Shown here piece after piece: positions 1 to 8,805 of a stretch of 54,826 nt of DNA. How positions within the stretch are numbered: the stretch's first letter is position 1; every line of letters starts with the position of its first letter. Made by a program: the position numbers and the translations under genes. Source of the DNA: Flavobacteriaceae bacterium (lineage in GTDB: Bacteria > Bacteroidota > Bacteroidia > Flavobacteriales > Flavobacteriaceae); contig JAQWGN010000018.1 of assembly GCA_029238215.1 (NCBI GenBank), positions 1-54,826 on the forward strand. The letters run 5' to 3'. A model generated the notes under the pieces. The model worked only from the letters and a program-made list of their open reading frames with translations. It ran no database searches and was not told the origin of the DNA.

Positions 1-343
1 TAGGAGTCTGGTCCGTGTCTCAGTACCAGTGTGGGGGATCCCCCTCTCAGGGCCCCTATCTATCGTAGCCTAGGTGAGCCGTTACCTCACCTACTAGCTA
101 ATAGAACGCATGCTCATCTTTTACCGCCGGAGCTTTAATCAAGTATCTATGCAGATATATGATATTATGGAGGATTATTCTTCATTTCTAAAGGCTATTC
201 TCCAGTAAAAGGTAGATTGCATACGCGTTACGCACCCGTGCGCCACTCGTCATCTGGTGCAAGCACCAATGTTACCGTTCGACTTGCATGTGTTAAGCCT
301 GCCGCTAGCGTTCATCCTGAGCCAGGATCAAACTCTTCATTGT
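1..343 (-). rRNA. rrs: 16S ribosomal RNA, 5' part (cut by window edge)
   Basis: Read on the minus strand, 336-317 is the universal 16S 5' primer site AGAGTTTGATCCTGGCTCAG. It is followed by the usual GATGAACGCTAGCGGCAGG and ACATGCAAGTCGAACGG blocks and, near the window edge, by the conserved ACTGGTACTGAGACACGG region. The mature 5' end is placed near 343 by analogy with E. coli, where seven bases precede AGAGTTTG. Only about the first 340 nt of a ~1.5 kb gene are present, and the gene continues off the left edge. The sequence style is that of Flavobacteriaceae. Transcription comes from the tandem promoters at 502-623. Confidence 0.97.
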
Positions 344-419
344 ATAACTTTAAATAAAATTAACAACAAAAAAATTGACAAATTTAGAGCTGTCTCATAA
401 TGGTTTTGCTTTCGTATTT

Positions 420-439
420 TACATTGCTTTCGCAATGTA
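420..439 (-). other. rRNA leader hairpin with GAAA tetraloop
   Basis: Positions 420-427 and 432-439 are perfect 8-bp inverted repeats. In the minus-strand transcript they form a stem capped by a GAAA (GNRA-type) tetraloop. It lies about 77 nt upstream of the mature 16S 5' end and downstream of both promoters, so it is in the transcribed leader. A role in leader folding, antitermination or RNase III processing is inference. Confidence 0.6.
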
Positions 440-501
440 TACGCGCTGTCATTCTCAATAATTCAATGAACTTTTAATTGCCTTCTTTTTGAAAGCGGTT
501 G

Positions 502-531
502 CAAATATACACTGCTTTTCGGTTTACACAA
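502..531 (-). promoter_or_regulatory. rRNA operon promoter, proximal
   Basis: On the minus strand TTG (531-529), a 19-nt spacer and TATATTTG (509-502) match the Bacteroidota housekeeping promoter TTG / TAnnTTTG. The start point should be near 497, giving a leader of about 150 nt before 16S. Sequence around the -7 box is nearly repeated at the distal promoter. Confidence 0.8.
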
Positions 532-595
532 CCCCACATGAAAAAAAAATAAAACTTTTTTTATTTGATGTGGTCCACAGCTTTTTTGCGGATTG

Positions 596-623
596 CAAAT
601 ATACAACGCTTTTACACCTACAA
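596..623 (-). promoter_or_regulatory. rRNA operon promoter, distal
   Basis: A second minus-strand match: TTG (623-621), a 17-nt spacer and TATATTTG (603-596). The -7 boxes of the two copies are 94 bp apart and share most of the surrounding 25 bases. This looks like a duplicated promoter giving tandem rRNA start sites, as is common for rRNA operons. Confidence 0.75.
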
Positions 624-633
624 ACGATATTTT

Positions 634-1236
634 TTAGTTTTTTTTCTCAGGTGGTTCTAAACTACCATCAGCAAATGCGCGCAATAAGATTCCCTCGATT
701 AACGCATCTTCCTCTTTATCAGTAGGATTATAGGTTGTTTTGAGATCTATATCAAAGAATTTAGCTGTTGATTGATACAGAAAAGCACGCCATCCACTAC
801 GTAGATCTTTTATCAAACCATGCGCGGTTTGACCAGTTTCGCGGTGGATAAGTTTAACCAAAATACGCCCTTCCGAGCGCGTTAAACGCTTCAATTCGGC
901 TTTAAACTCATCTTCTAAGTAGCGCTCCACACGTTTTGTATAACGTTTTTTGGCGCGTTTTCGCTTAATAGCTGCTAGGCGTTTGCTTAAAACAACCAAT
1001 CGTTCGGATGCTATTTTGGCGTATGGATACACTTTTAACGTACGTTTACGGAGCCTGTAATACGTCAGGTATTGCTTATAACTTTTAAATTTTAAGTTAG
1101 GAAGCACTATAACTTCCCCCAAATCAACATAAGGATTTGTTAGGGTGTCGCCTTCTACTATATATATAGGATCATTTTGTTGCCCATGCAACATGAGTCC
1201 TACTAAAATTATAAAGGTGTATAAATAGGTTTGCAT
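634..1236 (-). CDS. DUF4294 domain-containing exported protein
   Basis: This 200-aa protein has a short N-terminal signal-like segment (about residues 3-18) and then a very basic middle region (about 60-120) rich in Lys and Arg. Length and the pattern of conserved motifs (VIVLPNLKFKS, YPYAKIASERL, GRILVKLIHRETG) fit DUF4294, a family of unknown function widespread in Bacteroidota and often next to an M42 aminopeptidase, as here. The ATG at 1236 is only 5 nt from a -7 box (1249-1242), so the transcript may be leaderless. The gene ends about 10 bp from the distal rRNA promoter. No activity can be assigned. Confidence 0.85.
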   Translation of the reverse strand: MQTYLYTFIILVGLMLHGQQNDPIYIVEGDTLTNPYVDLGEVIVLPNLKFKSYKQYLTYYRLRKRTLKVYPYAKIASERLVVLSKRLAAIKRKRAKKRYTKRVERYLEDEFKAELKRLTRSEGRILVKLIHRETGQTAHGLIKDLRSGWRAFLYQSTAKFFDIDLKTTYNPTDKEEDALIEGILLRAFADGSLEPPEKKN

Positions 1237-1241
1237 ATGTC

Positions 1242-1282
1242 CAAAAGTACTAAGATTGTTTTAGCTATATATTGTACTTTTG
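1242..1282. promoter_or_regulatory. Back-to-back divergent promoters for DUF4294 and M42 genes
   Basis: GTACTTTTG at 1274-1282 (plus) and its exact inverse at 1242-1250 form a 9-bp inverted repeat. Each arm contains a perfect TAnnTTTG -7 box, one facing each gene. The plus-strand box has a TTG at 1256-1258, 16 nt upstream. The two promoters overlap, so polymerase binding at one should interfere with the other. Confidence 0.65.
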
Positions 1283-1300
1283 AAACTTAATTTTTTTTCT

Positions 1301-2383
1301 ATGAAAAGCATACTCAATGCCAAGTCACATGATTTCTTAGCACAATACTTAAACAACCCCGCACCTACTGGGTATGAATGGGAAAGTCAGAAAATATGGA
1401 TGAACTACTTAAAACCCTATGTGGACGAGTTTATTACAGATGCTTACGGAACTGCTGTAGGCGTTATTAATCCCAAGGCAACATTTAAGGTTGTCATTGA
1501 AGCACACTCTGATGAAATCTCTTGGTATGTTAACTATATTTCTGAAAAAGGATTAATCTCAGTTATTCGAAATGGCGGTAGTGATCATCAAATTGCACCA
1601 TCTAAATGGGTTGATATACACACAAAGAATGGTATCGTAAAGGGAGTTTTTGGTTGGCCTGCCATCCATACGCGTATGCATGGGAAAGAAGAAGCGCCAA
1701 AAATTGAAAATATAACTATAGATGTAGGCGCATCAACCAAAGATGAAGTTGAAAAACTAGGAATTCATGTAGGATGTGTAATTACGTATCCAGACACCTT
1801 CCAAGTATTGAATAAGAATAAGTTTGTTTGCCGCGCATTGGATAACCGCGTTGGCGGGTTTATGATTGCTGAAGTTGCACGACTTTTAAAGAAGAACAAG
1901 ATTGAGCTGCCGTTTGGTTTATACATTACCAATTCGGTGCAAGAAGAAATCGGTTTACGTGGCGCTGAGATGATTACACAACGGATAAAACCTAATTTGG
2001 CAATCGTTACAGATGTATGTCACGACACTTCTACTCCCATGATCGATCCAAAAAAACAAGGCGATAATACTATAGGCAAAGGACCTGTAATATCGTATGC
2101 GCCTGCCGTTCAGCAACTTCTCAGAGATCGTATTATTGAGACTGCCGAGGAGAAAAAGATTCCTTTTCAACGCTTGGCTTCTTCTAGGAGTACTGGAACA
2201 GATACCGACGCTTTCGCTTACAGCAACGGAGGTGTACCTTCAGCATTAATATCTTTACCACTAAAGTATATGCATACTACTGTAGAAATGGTACATCAAG
2301 AAGACGTAGAAAATGTAATAAAACTAATTTACGAAACGCTTCAAACCATCGAAAGCGGAGAAACATTTAGCTATTTTTCTTAA
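1301..2383 (+). CDS. M42 family metallopeptidase (glutamyl aminopeptidase-like)
   Basis: This is a cytosolic di-metal aminopeptidase of clan MH, family M42, which trims N-terminal residues from peptides. Visible metal and catalytic motifs in order are IEAHSDEI (His/Asp), ALDNRVGGF (bridging Asp), VQEEIGLRGAE (Glu pair), DVCHDT and a C-terminal HTTVEM. Length (~360 aa) is normal for the family. An in-frame TTG exists at 1280, but the ATG at 1301 is preferred: it sits 18 nt after the -7 box and gives the usual N-terminus. The 3' end overlaps the convergent acs gene by 17 bp. Exact specificity (glutamyl, other aminopeptidase, or deblocking) cannot be decided from sequence. Confidence 0.93.
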   Translation: MKSILNAKSHDFLAQYLNNPAPTGYEWESQKIWMNYLKPYVDEFITDAYGTAVGVINPKATFKVVIEAHSDEISWYVNYISEKGLISVIRNGGSDHQIAPSKWVDIHTKNGIVKGVFGWPAIHTRMHGKEEAPKIENITIDVGASTKDEVEKLGIHVGCVITYPDTFQVLNKNKFVCRALDNRVGGFMIAEVARLLKKNKIELPFGLYITNSVQEEIGLRGAEMITQRIKPNLAIVTDVCHDTSTPMIDPKKQGDNTIGKGPVISYAPAVQQLLRDRIIETAEEKKIPFQRLASSRSTGTDTDAFAYSNGGVPSALISLPLKYMHTTVEMVHQEDVENVIKLIYETLQTIESGETFSYFS

Positions 2384-4256
2384 TCTCTTCAACCACTTCA
2401 GGGTTCAGTAAGGTAGAAACATCACCAAGACTACCGTGTTCACCTGCGGCGAGTTTACGAAGTATTCTTCGCATGATTTTTCCGCTTCTTGTTTTGGGTA
2501 AACCGCTAACTACTTGTATACGATCAGGTTTGGCAATGGGACCGATTGTTTGAGCAACCAAAGAACGTAGCTCATCAGTCATTTTTGTTTCATCGATAAT
2601 TTTACTGTTTACAATCACATAAGCGTGAAGGGCATTTCCTTTTACATCGTGCGGAAAACCTACTACAGCACTCTCTACTACTAACTCGTGCTCGTTTAAA
2701 GCATTTTCAATAGGAGCCGTGCCCAAATTATGACCAGAAACAATTACAACATCATCTACTCTTCCGGTAATACGGTAATTTCCTTTGGCATCACGAAGCG
2801 CCCCATCACCAGGAAAATAATACCCTGGATACGCACTAAAATATACATTTTTATAACGCTTGTGATCGCCCCAAATTGTACGTGCTATTGAGGGCCACGG
2901 ATGGCTAATCGCCAAAATACCTTCTGCTTCACCTGCTAACTCATTGCCTTCAGCATCTAATAAAACTACCTGAATTCCAGGCATGGGCAACGTAGCGTAG
3001 GTGGGTTTTTGAGGAGTAATCCCTGCTAAGGAAGTAATTAAAATACCACCAGTTTCTGTTTGCCACCATGTGTCTACAATAGGACATTCATGCTTTCCAA
3101 CATATTTGTCATACCAATGCCATGCTTCCTCGTTAATAGGTTCGCCAACAGAGCCTAAAACTCTTAAAGATGATAAATCATGTTTGGTCACCAATTCGGT
3201 AGGATGTTTTTGTAAAGCCCTAATAGCTGTTGGGGCTGTGTAAAACTGATTGACTTTATGTTTAGCACAAACCTCCCAAAAACGGCCATAATCTGGATAA
3301 GAAGGAACTCCCTCAAACATAAGGGTCGTTGCGCCAACGATTAAAGGACCGTAAACAATGTATGAATGTCCAGTAATCCAGCCAATATCTGCTGTACACC
3401 AATACACATCTCCCTTTTGATATTGAAAAACGTTTTGAAATGAATAGGCAGTATAGACCATATAGCCTCCACAAGTATGTACCATCCCTTTAGGTTTTCC
3501 GGTAGAACCAGAAGTATATAAAATAAAGAGTGGATCTTCACTATCCATAACCTCGGCAGGACAAACGTCAGAAGCCTTTTCAACTTCTTCATGCCACCAC
3601 AAATCCTTTTTATTCCAAGACACGTGTTGACCAGTGCGTTTAAGAACTATGGTGTTGTTTATAGATGGGCAATTCAATAAAGCATCATCTGCGATTTCTT
3701 TCAAAGGAGTGACTTTACTCCCCCTAAAACCTCCATCAGCAGTAAGCAGCAAAGAACAATGTGCATCATTTATTCTGGCAGCAAGAGCAGAAGCGGAAAA
3801 ACCAGCAAAAACTACAGAATGAATTGCACCAATACGAGCACACGCAAGTACTGCAATTGTTAACTCTGGAACCATAGGCATATATATGCATATCCTATCT
3901 CCCTTCTTTGCGCCATTAGCTTTCAGCATATTTGCCGCACGACAAACACGTTGATGCAACGTTCTATAAGAAATATGCTGAGCAGCTTCGCTAGGGTCGT
4001 TTGGCTCGAAAATAAGTGAAGTTTTGTCGGGATGTGTAGTTAGGTGACGGTCTAGACAGTTTTCAGTAATATTCAGTTGTCCGCCCAAAAACCATTTTAC
4101 AGAGGGTTGATTGAAATCGTATTCAAGCGTAGTATCCCATTTTTTATGCCAATGAAATCCTTCTGCAATTTTAGACCAAAAACTTTCAGGATTCTCCAGC
4201 GCTTGTTTTACTGCATTACTGTGGTCTTCAATTGACCGGTATGTCAAATCTTTCAT
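2367..4256 (-). CDS. acs: Acetyl-CoA synthetase
   Basis: This enzyme converts acetate, ATP and CoA to acetyl-CoA, AMP and PPi through an acetyl-adenylate. The 629-aa length is close to the family norm (~640-650). An N-terminal ACS domain is followed by the ATP-binding P-loop-like YTSGSTGKPKG, the acetate pocket region DTWWQTETGG, the hinge ITGRVDDVV and the C-terminal KTRSGKIMRR. The last contains the lysine that is acetylated for regulation in characterised Acs. The gene is monocistronic or follows the M3 peptidase gene with a 93-bp gap. It is convergent with, and overlaps by 17 bp, the M42 gene. Identification is firm. Confidence 0.97.
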   Translation of the reverse strand: MKDLTYRSIEDHSNAVKQALENPESFWSKIAEGFHWHKKWDTTLEYDFNQPSVKWFLGGQLNITENCLDRHLTTHPDKTSLIFEPNDPSEAAQHISYRTLHQRVCRAANMLKANGAKKGDRICIYMPMVPELTIAVLACARIGAIHSVVFAGFSASALAARINDAHCSLLLTADGGFRGSKVTPLKEIADDALLNCPSINNTIVLKRTGQHVSWNKKDLWWHEEVEKASDVCPAEVMDSEDPLFILYTSGSTGKPKGMVHTCGGYMVYTAYSFQNVFQYQKGDVYWCTADIGWITGHSYIVYGPLIVGATTLMFEGVPSYPDYGRFWEVCAKHKVNQFYTAPTAIRALQKHPTELVTKHDLSSLRVLGSVGEPINEEAWHWYDKYVGKHECPIVDTWWQTETGGILITSLAGITPQKPTYATLPMPGIQVVLLDAEGNELAGEAEGILAISHPWPSIARTIWGDHKRYKNVYFSAYPGYYFPGDGALRDAKGNYRITGRVDDVVIVSGHNLGTAPIENALNEHELVVESAVVGFPHDVKGNALHAYVIVNSKIIDETKMTDELRSLVAQTIGPIAKPDRIQVVSGLPKTRSGKIMRRILRKLAAGEHGSLGDVSTLLNPEVVEEIKKNS

Positions 4257-4349
4257 GGAATAATTTAATCCTCGAAAATAATAAATTTAATTCTGTATTT
4301 TTTTTCAATAAATTACTTGGTGTTGCAATTATTAGCATTTATGCCAATG

Positions 4350-6476
4350 TTATGGGGTGGTTTCTGTAAAGCCACGAGCACGCATTAGCGCATCTATATT
4401 AGCGTCACGTCCGCGGAACAACCTATATGCTTTTGCAGGATCGATGGAATTACGAGGAGCAAATAAAAAAGCTACAAGTTTTTTAGCCAATTCTTCGTCA
4501 TAAAAACCACCTGGAGCCTCTCTAAAAGCTTCTGTTGCATCTGCAGTAAGAACATCGGCCCACATATATCCATAATAAGCGGTAGCATAACCTTCTCCAG
4601 AAAAAACATGTCCAAAATGAGGTGTACGGTGGCGCATTGGCAATTCAGCTGGCATTTTTAATGCATCCAATGTTTTACGCTCAAACTCTCCAACATCTAA
4701 ATTTGAAGGATCTGCCAAATGAATTTTCATATCAATTAAAGCTGATGCCAAATATTCAGTCGTAGCAAAACCTTGATTAAATGTTGCTGCCTTTTTAATT
4801 TTAGCGATAAGATTTTTAGGCATCGGATCACCAGTTTCTTGATGCACTAAAAATTGATTAATTACTGCATCTGTTGATAACCAGCGTTCAAGTAACTGTG
4901 ATTGAAACTCTGTGTAATCACGAACACCACTATTTAACGTAGGATAAGCAACATTAGATGCAAAAAAATGGAGTGCATGTCCAAATTCATGAAAAAAAGT
5001 AGTGGCGTCGTCCCATGAAATCAACAATGGCTCTCCTAATGCTGGTTTGATGAAATTTGAATTGTTTGAAGCCAAAACATTGGTTTTCCCGTCAAACGTT
5101 GAAAAACTCCGATATGTGGTAGCCCAAGCACCTGAACGTTTTCCTTCACGAGCATAGGGATCCAAATACCATAACCCAATATGCTCCCCAGTTTCTTGAT
5201 CCATTACCTCCCAAACATTTACATCTTCATGGAATACTGGGACAGCACCTTTTGGTACAGGAACAAACTTATATCCAAACAACCTAGCAGCAACATAATG
5301 CATCGCAGCTGTAAGCTTGTCCATTTGAAGGTATTGCTTTACTTCATCTGAATCTAGGTTGTATGTTGCCTTGCGTACTTTTTCAGCATAGAAGCGGTAG
5401 TCCCATGGCTCTATAGTAATATCATCTCCATTGGCATCTGCTATAGCTTGCATATTGGAAACCTCTTCTGCTACACGACCAATAGCAGCTGGCCAAACCT
5501 CCACCATAAGTGCCAATGCATTCTCGGGGGTTTTTGCCATTCTATTTTGTAAACGCCATGCTGCATAATTATCATAACCAAGGATATTCACTTTTTCTCG
5601 GCGCAATTTTAAAATTTCCGTAATTAACGCCTTATTGTCATAAGCATCGCCATTATCGCCACGCGAGTAATAATTTGTCCAAACCTGTTTTCTAAGCATT
5701 CGATTTGTAGAATATGTCAAAAATGGATCCATAGAGGATCGTGTGTTAGTAATCGCATAAGCCCCTTCCCTACCTTTACTTTTAGCAACTTGTGCTGCAG
5801 CTTTAATGTAGTCTTCAGGCAAACCATCAAGTTGATCTTCAGTTAGATATGTAATATAATTTTCTTCATCGTGTAGCACATTGTTTGAAAACTTCGTATA
5901 CAAAGAGGATAGTTTTTTATTGATTGCAGCATAGGCTGTTTTATCTGCTTTATTAAGTGTAGCACCATTCATAGCAAATCCTTGATATACAAGTGCTACA
6001 ACGCGTTGTTGATCTTTAGGAAGTGGCGTTTTTAAGGAGGCATTATAAACTTCTTTTATACGGGTGAAAAGTTTTTTATTCTGCGTGATTTTAGACTGAA
6101 ATTCTGAAAAAACAGGAGCCAACTCTGTTTGAACTGCTCTAAATTCTGAGGACGACATATTACTGCTAAAAATACCATAGTATGCGTAAGCTCTATTAAG
6201 CACGGCGCCTGAACGCTCTAATTCTTCTATAGTATTTTCAAACGTAGGCGGGTTGGTGTTATTTGCAATAATTTCTATTTCGTCAAGCTTCATTTCCATC
6301 GCCTTAAGCATAGCAGGCTTAACATCATCAACCTGCATATTATCAAAAGCAGGGATACCGTGATAAGGGCCCGTCCATTCTTTAAGAAGCGGATTCTGCA
6401 TGCTCGTCTTGGTGCACGAAACACCGCTAAAAATTAAAAGTATTAAAATTGAACGAAGTATTAATGAAGTTTTCAT
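4350..6476 (-). CDS. M3 family peptidyl-dipeptidase, lipoprotein (Dcp-like)
   Basis: A zinc oligopeptidase of 708 aa. The M3 motif HEFGHALH lies in TTFFHEFGHALHFF, and the third ligand region GEGYATAYYGYMW follows about 130 residues later. Overall length and the GQFHDLW-like order fit the Dcp/oligopeptidase A group. The N-terminus is a lipoprotein signal: hydrophobic residues 5-18, then GVSC with Cys near residue 21. The enzyme is therefore probably anchored in the periplasm, unlike cytosolic E. coli Dcp. It probably degrades peptides released from proteins, removing C-terminal dipeptides; this is inferred from the family. Confidence 0.93.
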   Translation of the reverse strand: MKTSLILRSILILLIFSGVSCTKTSMQNPLLKEWTGPYHGIPAFDNMQVDDVKPAMLKAMEMKLDEIEIIANNTNPPTFENTIEELERSGAVLNRAYAYYGIFSSNMSSSEFRAVQTELAPVFSEFQSKITQNKKLFTRIKEVYNASLKTPLPKDQQRVVALVYQGFAMNGATLNKADKTAYAAINKKLSSLYTKFSNNVLHDEENYITYLTEDQLDGLPEDYIKAAAQVAKSKGREGAYAITNTRSSMDPFLTYSTNRMLRKQVWTNYYSRGDNGDAYDNKALITEILKLRREKVNILGYDNYAAWRLQNRMAKTPENALALMVEVWPAAIGRVAEEVSNMQAIADANGDDITIEPWDYRFYAEKVRKATYNLDSDEVKQYLQMDKLTAAMHYVAARLFGYKFVPVPKGAVPVFHEDVNVWEVMDQETGEHIGLWYLDPYAREGKRSGAWATTYRSFSTFDGKTNVLASNNSNFIKPALGEPLLISWDDATTFFHEFGHALHFFASNVAYPTLNSGVRDYTEFQSQLLERWLSTDAVINQFLVHQETGDPMPKNLIAKIKKAATFNQGFATTEYLASALIDMKIHLADPSNLDVGEFERKTLDALKMPAELPMRHRTPHFGHVFSGEGYATAYYGYMWADVLTADATEAFREAPGGFYDEELAKKLVAFLFAPRNSIDPAKAYRLFRGRDANIDALMRARGFTETTP

Positions 6477-6565
6477 TGTATAATAATTTTAAGTTATAGC
6501 TTAAATCAACTATTTACAGCAGATATTTCGAAAATAATAAATTATAATTATCCTTTAATGTAGGC

Positions 6566-6597
6566 AAAAAAAAGGGGTGAAAAATTCACCCCTTTAA
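6566..6597 (-). terminator. Intrinsic terminator of the GlsB-like gene
   Basis: Perfect 10-bp arms (6571-6580 and 6586-6595) with a 5-nt loop. On the minus strand the stem runs into a T tract (complement of the A run at 6566-6573). It lies 10-40 bp beyond the stop of the 81-aa membrane protein and separates it from the M3 peptidase gene. Confidence 0.85.
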
Positions 6598-6604
6598 ACA
6601 GTAT

Positions 6605-6850
6605 TTATTTTTTTATCAAATTAATGATATAGAGCAAGATTATTGCCCCAAGAAAGGCTGTTATTAGTGAGTCAATAAAACCGCCGCCAAATGAAAGTCC
6701 AATAGCTCCAAAAAGCCATCCTCCAAGTATAGCGCCTCCGACTCCAATGATTAAGTTCATTAAAAGACCAAAGCCTTTTCCTTTGATTAAACGTCCGGCA
6801 AGAAAACCAGCAAGAATTCCGATGACAATAAACCAGATAAGATTATCCAT
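6605..6850 (-). CDS. GlsB/YeaQ/YmgE family small membrane protein
   Basis: An 81-aa, highly hydrophobic, Gly-rich protein with three predicted membrane segments (about residues 3-17, 28-50 and 57-78) separated by a short GRLIKGKG loop. Glycine zippers such as GVGGAILGGWLFG are typical of the GlsB/YeaQ/YmgE (transglycosylase-associated) family of stress-induced inner membrane proteins. The name 'transglycosylase-associated' is historical; no enzymatic motif is present. The gene has its own terminator, and pyrD ends 85 bp upstream, so it may be a separate unit. Confidence 0.85.
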   Translation of the reverse strand: MDNLIWFIVIGILAGFLAGRLIKGKGFGLLMNLIIGVGGAILGGWLFGAIGLSFGGGFIDSLITAFLGAIILLYIINLIKK

Positions 6851-6935
6851 AATGTGTAAGATTTAAGGGTTAAATTAAAATACAATGTACAAAAAAATAT
6901 TTTTGTTTAGTTTTTGATAAACAAAACTGTAGTGT

Positions 6936-7955
6936 TTATTGAGCTAAAGCGCTATTTATACGCTTTACAATTCCAGGACCTTCGTAAACAAAACCTGTAT
7001 AAAGCTGGATTAAGGAAGCACCAGCATTTATTTTTTCGATGGCATCATCTGGTGTATGAATACCACCAACTCCGATAATAGGAAAAGCAGCATTACTTTG
7101 CGTATGCAAATAACGAATCACTTCAGTACTTCTTGAAGTAAGAGGTTTACCACTTAGTCCGCCCTTTTGCTCCTTAAGTGCTGTAGTGCTTTGTAGCCCT
7201 TCTCTTGACAAGGTCGTATTCGTAGCGATTACGCCATCAATTTTTGTTATTGCTATAATATCTATGATATCGTCCAATTGAGAGTTCGTAAGATCAGGTG
7301 CGATTTTAAGCAGTATCGGCTTTCGAATACCCTTATGATTATTCCTTGACTGCAATACATTTAGCAACGCTGTTAAGGGTTCTTTTTCTTGAAGGTCACG
7401 TAGATTAGGGGTGTTAGGAGAACTTACATTAACAACGAAGTAATCTACTACATCAAAAAGTGCTTCAAAGCAAATAAGGTAGTCATCCTGTGCTTGGTCG
7501 TTAGGAGTTGTTTTATTCTTTCCAATATTCCCGCCAATAAGCACGTCTTTATTGCGTTTTAGCCGTTTAACCGATGCAACAACACCTTCATTATTAAAAC
7601 CCATTCGATTAATAATTCCTTTGTCTTTTTTTAGACGAAACAAACGTTTTTTTGGGTTCCCGCTTTGTGGTTTTGGGGTAACTGTTCCTATTTCGATAAA
7701 TCCGAAACCAAAATTAGAAAGCTCTTTGTACAGTTTGGCGTCCTTATCGAAGCCCGCAGCAAGGCCCACTGGGTTTGGAAAGCGAATACCAAAAACTTCT
7801 CGGGCAAGAGATTCCTTAGAAACAGTATATAGTTTACGAATCAATATGCCAGTAAAGGGAATACGATGCACCAAACGTATTACAGCAAACGAAAAATAAT
7901 GCACCCATTCGGGGTCAAAGCAGAAAAGGATGGGTCGTATTAATCGTTTATACAT
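6936..7955 (-). CDS. pyrD: Dihydroorotate dehydrogenase (quinone), class 2
   Basis: This enzyme oxidises dihydroorotate to orotate in pyrimidine synthesis, passing electrons through FMN to membrane quinones. At 339 aa it has the class 2 N-terminal helical extension (residues ~1-45, membrane contact). It also has the catalytic serine loop [12 protein letters not shown] and the FMN phosphate loop [12 protein letters not shown]. The start MYKRLIRP matches the family. Its ATG at 7955 follows almost directly after the T tract of the yajC terminator, an unusual arrangement discussed under findings. pyrF, another pyrimidine gene, lies far away at 42942-43751. Confidence 0.96.
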   Translation of the reverse strand: MYKRLIRPILFCFDPEWVHYFSFAVIRLVHRIPFTGILIRKLYTVSKESLAREVFGIRFPNPVGLAAGFDKDAKLYKELSNFGFGFIEIGTVTPKPQSGNPKKRLFRLKKDKGIINRMGFNNEGVVASVKRLKRNKDVLIGGNIGKNKTTPNDQAQDDYLICFEALFDVVDYFVVNVSSPNTPNLRDLQEKEPLTALLNVLQSRNNHKGIRKPILLKIAPDLTNSQLDDIIDIIAITKIDGVIATNTTLSREGLQSTTALKEQKGGLSGKPLTSRSTEVIRYLHTQSNAAFPIIGVGGIHTPDDAIEKINAGASLIQLYTGFVYEGPGIVKRINSALAQ

Positions 7956-7983
7956 AGAAAAAAAGCACCTCGAAAGGTGCTTT
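7956..7983 (-). terminator. Intrinsic terminator between yajC and pyrD
   Basis: The arms 7962-7970 and 7975-7983 (AAAGCACCT and its complement) enclose a 4-nt loop. On the minus strand a run of T follows (7964-7958). It starts 6 bp beyond the yajC stop codon. The T tract ends 2 nt before the pyrD start codon, so the terminator occupies the whole translation initiation region of pyrD. Confidence 0.85.
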
Positions 7984-7988
7984 AGTTA

Positions 7989-8270
7989 TTATTTTTTTGC
8001 ACTTGGATTGCGGCGTTGACTCATTTCATGAGAAATAAACGAACGCTCAATTTTGATTTTACCTGCCATCGTTTCAATAACACAGGAGTCGTTGGTTTCG
8101 TTGACTTCAACAACTTTACCATGGATACCACCTTTGGTGATAACCAAATCACCTTTTTTAAGACTATTTCTAAAGTTTCGTTCTTTTTTGGCACGACGTT
8201 GTTGCGGTAAGATTAAAAATAAAAACATGACCGCGAACATGAGTAGTAAAAAAGGGAGTTGACCTTCCAT
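7989..8270 (-). CDS. yajC: Preprotein translocase subunit YajC
   Basis: A 93-aa accessory subunit of the SecDF-YajC complex in the inner membrane. It has one N-terminal transmembrane helix (about residues 5-22), then the family hallmark ILPQQRRAKKERNFR, and a small cytoplasmic domain with LKKGDLVITKGGIHGKV. The order nusB, DUF1573, yajC on the same strand is a common flavobacterial arrangement. It lies 20 bp after the DUF1573 gene and ends with a strong terminator. Confidence 0.95.
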   Translation of the reverse strand: MEGQLPFLLLMFAVMFLFLILPQQRRAKKERNFRNSLKKGDLVITKGGIHGKVVEVNETNDSCVIETMAGKIKIERSFISHEMSQRRNPSAKK

Positions 8271-8290
8271 AAGAGCTATAAATTAATTAG

Positions 8291-8776
8291 TTAGTTAGAT
8301 TTGTTGCGTGCTGCCTGGCGCTGTTGTTCCTTTACAGGGTCTGGCGTTACTATTGTTTTAATACGTAGAATGTCTCTCCCACGTTCCGTGTTTGTTGTTA
8401 ACGTAACGGTTTTCGCTTGATTTCCAGGTTTATTTGAAGAATCAAACTTCACTTTAATCTCTCCAGACTCACCTGGAGCGATTGGTGTATTTTTTGGATA
8501 TTCAGGAACGGTACATCCACAACTTCCTTTAGCATCAAGAATTGTTAAGTCGCTATTGCCTGTGTTTGTAAACGTAAAAGATGTTTCAACAACATCACCT
8601 TCATTAATGGTTCCAAAGTCATGCTCACTCTTATCAAAGGTCATAACCGCCAAGTCAGAAGTCATTGCTTGTTGTGCCTTTGACTCTTCAACATTCTCTT
8701 TTTTCACTTTAGTAGAAGCGCTGTTATTACAGCTCACTAAAAATATTCCAATAAGTACAAAACTTAGAATTCTCAT
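8291..8776 (-). CDS. DUF1573 domain lipoprotein
   Basis: A 161-aa protein with a lipoprotein signal (hydrophobic stretch, then LVSCNN with Cys at 16). After a charged linker there is a single DUF1573 immunoglobulin-like domain (about residues 45-145) containing FDFGTI-like EHDFGTINEGD, FTNTGNSDL and the characteristic GSCGCTVPEYP. DUF1573 domains are very common in Bacteroidota, and their biochemical role is unknown. A perfect -7 box (TATTTTTG, complement of 8791-8798) lies 14 nt upstream of the ATG, overlapping the nusB end region, so it can be transcribed apart from nusB. Confidence 0.9.
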   Translation of the reverse strand: MRILSFVLIGIFLVSCNNSASTKVKKENVEESKAQQAMTSDLAVMTFDKSEHDFGTINEGDVVETSFTFTNTGNSDLTILDAKGSCGCTVPEYPKNTPIAPGESGEIKVKFDSSNKPGNQAKTVTLTTNTERGRDILRIKTIVTPDPVKEQQRQAARNKSN

Positions 8777-8805
8777 AATTAATGTTTTTTCAAAAATATA
8801 AAATA

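Noticed and set aside
489-725. 78-aa plus-strand frame across the rRNA promoters
   Set aside because: It runs through two consensus promoters and into the 3' end of the DUF4294 gene, has low-complexity Phe/Lys composition and no start context.
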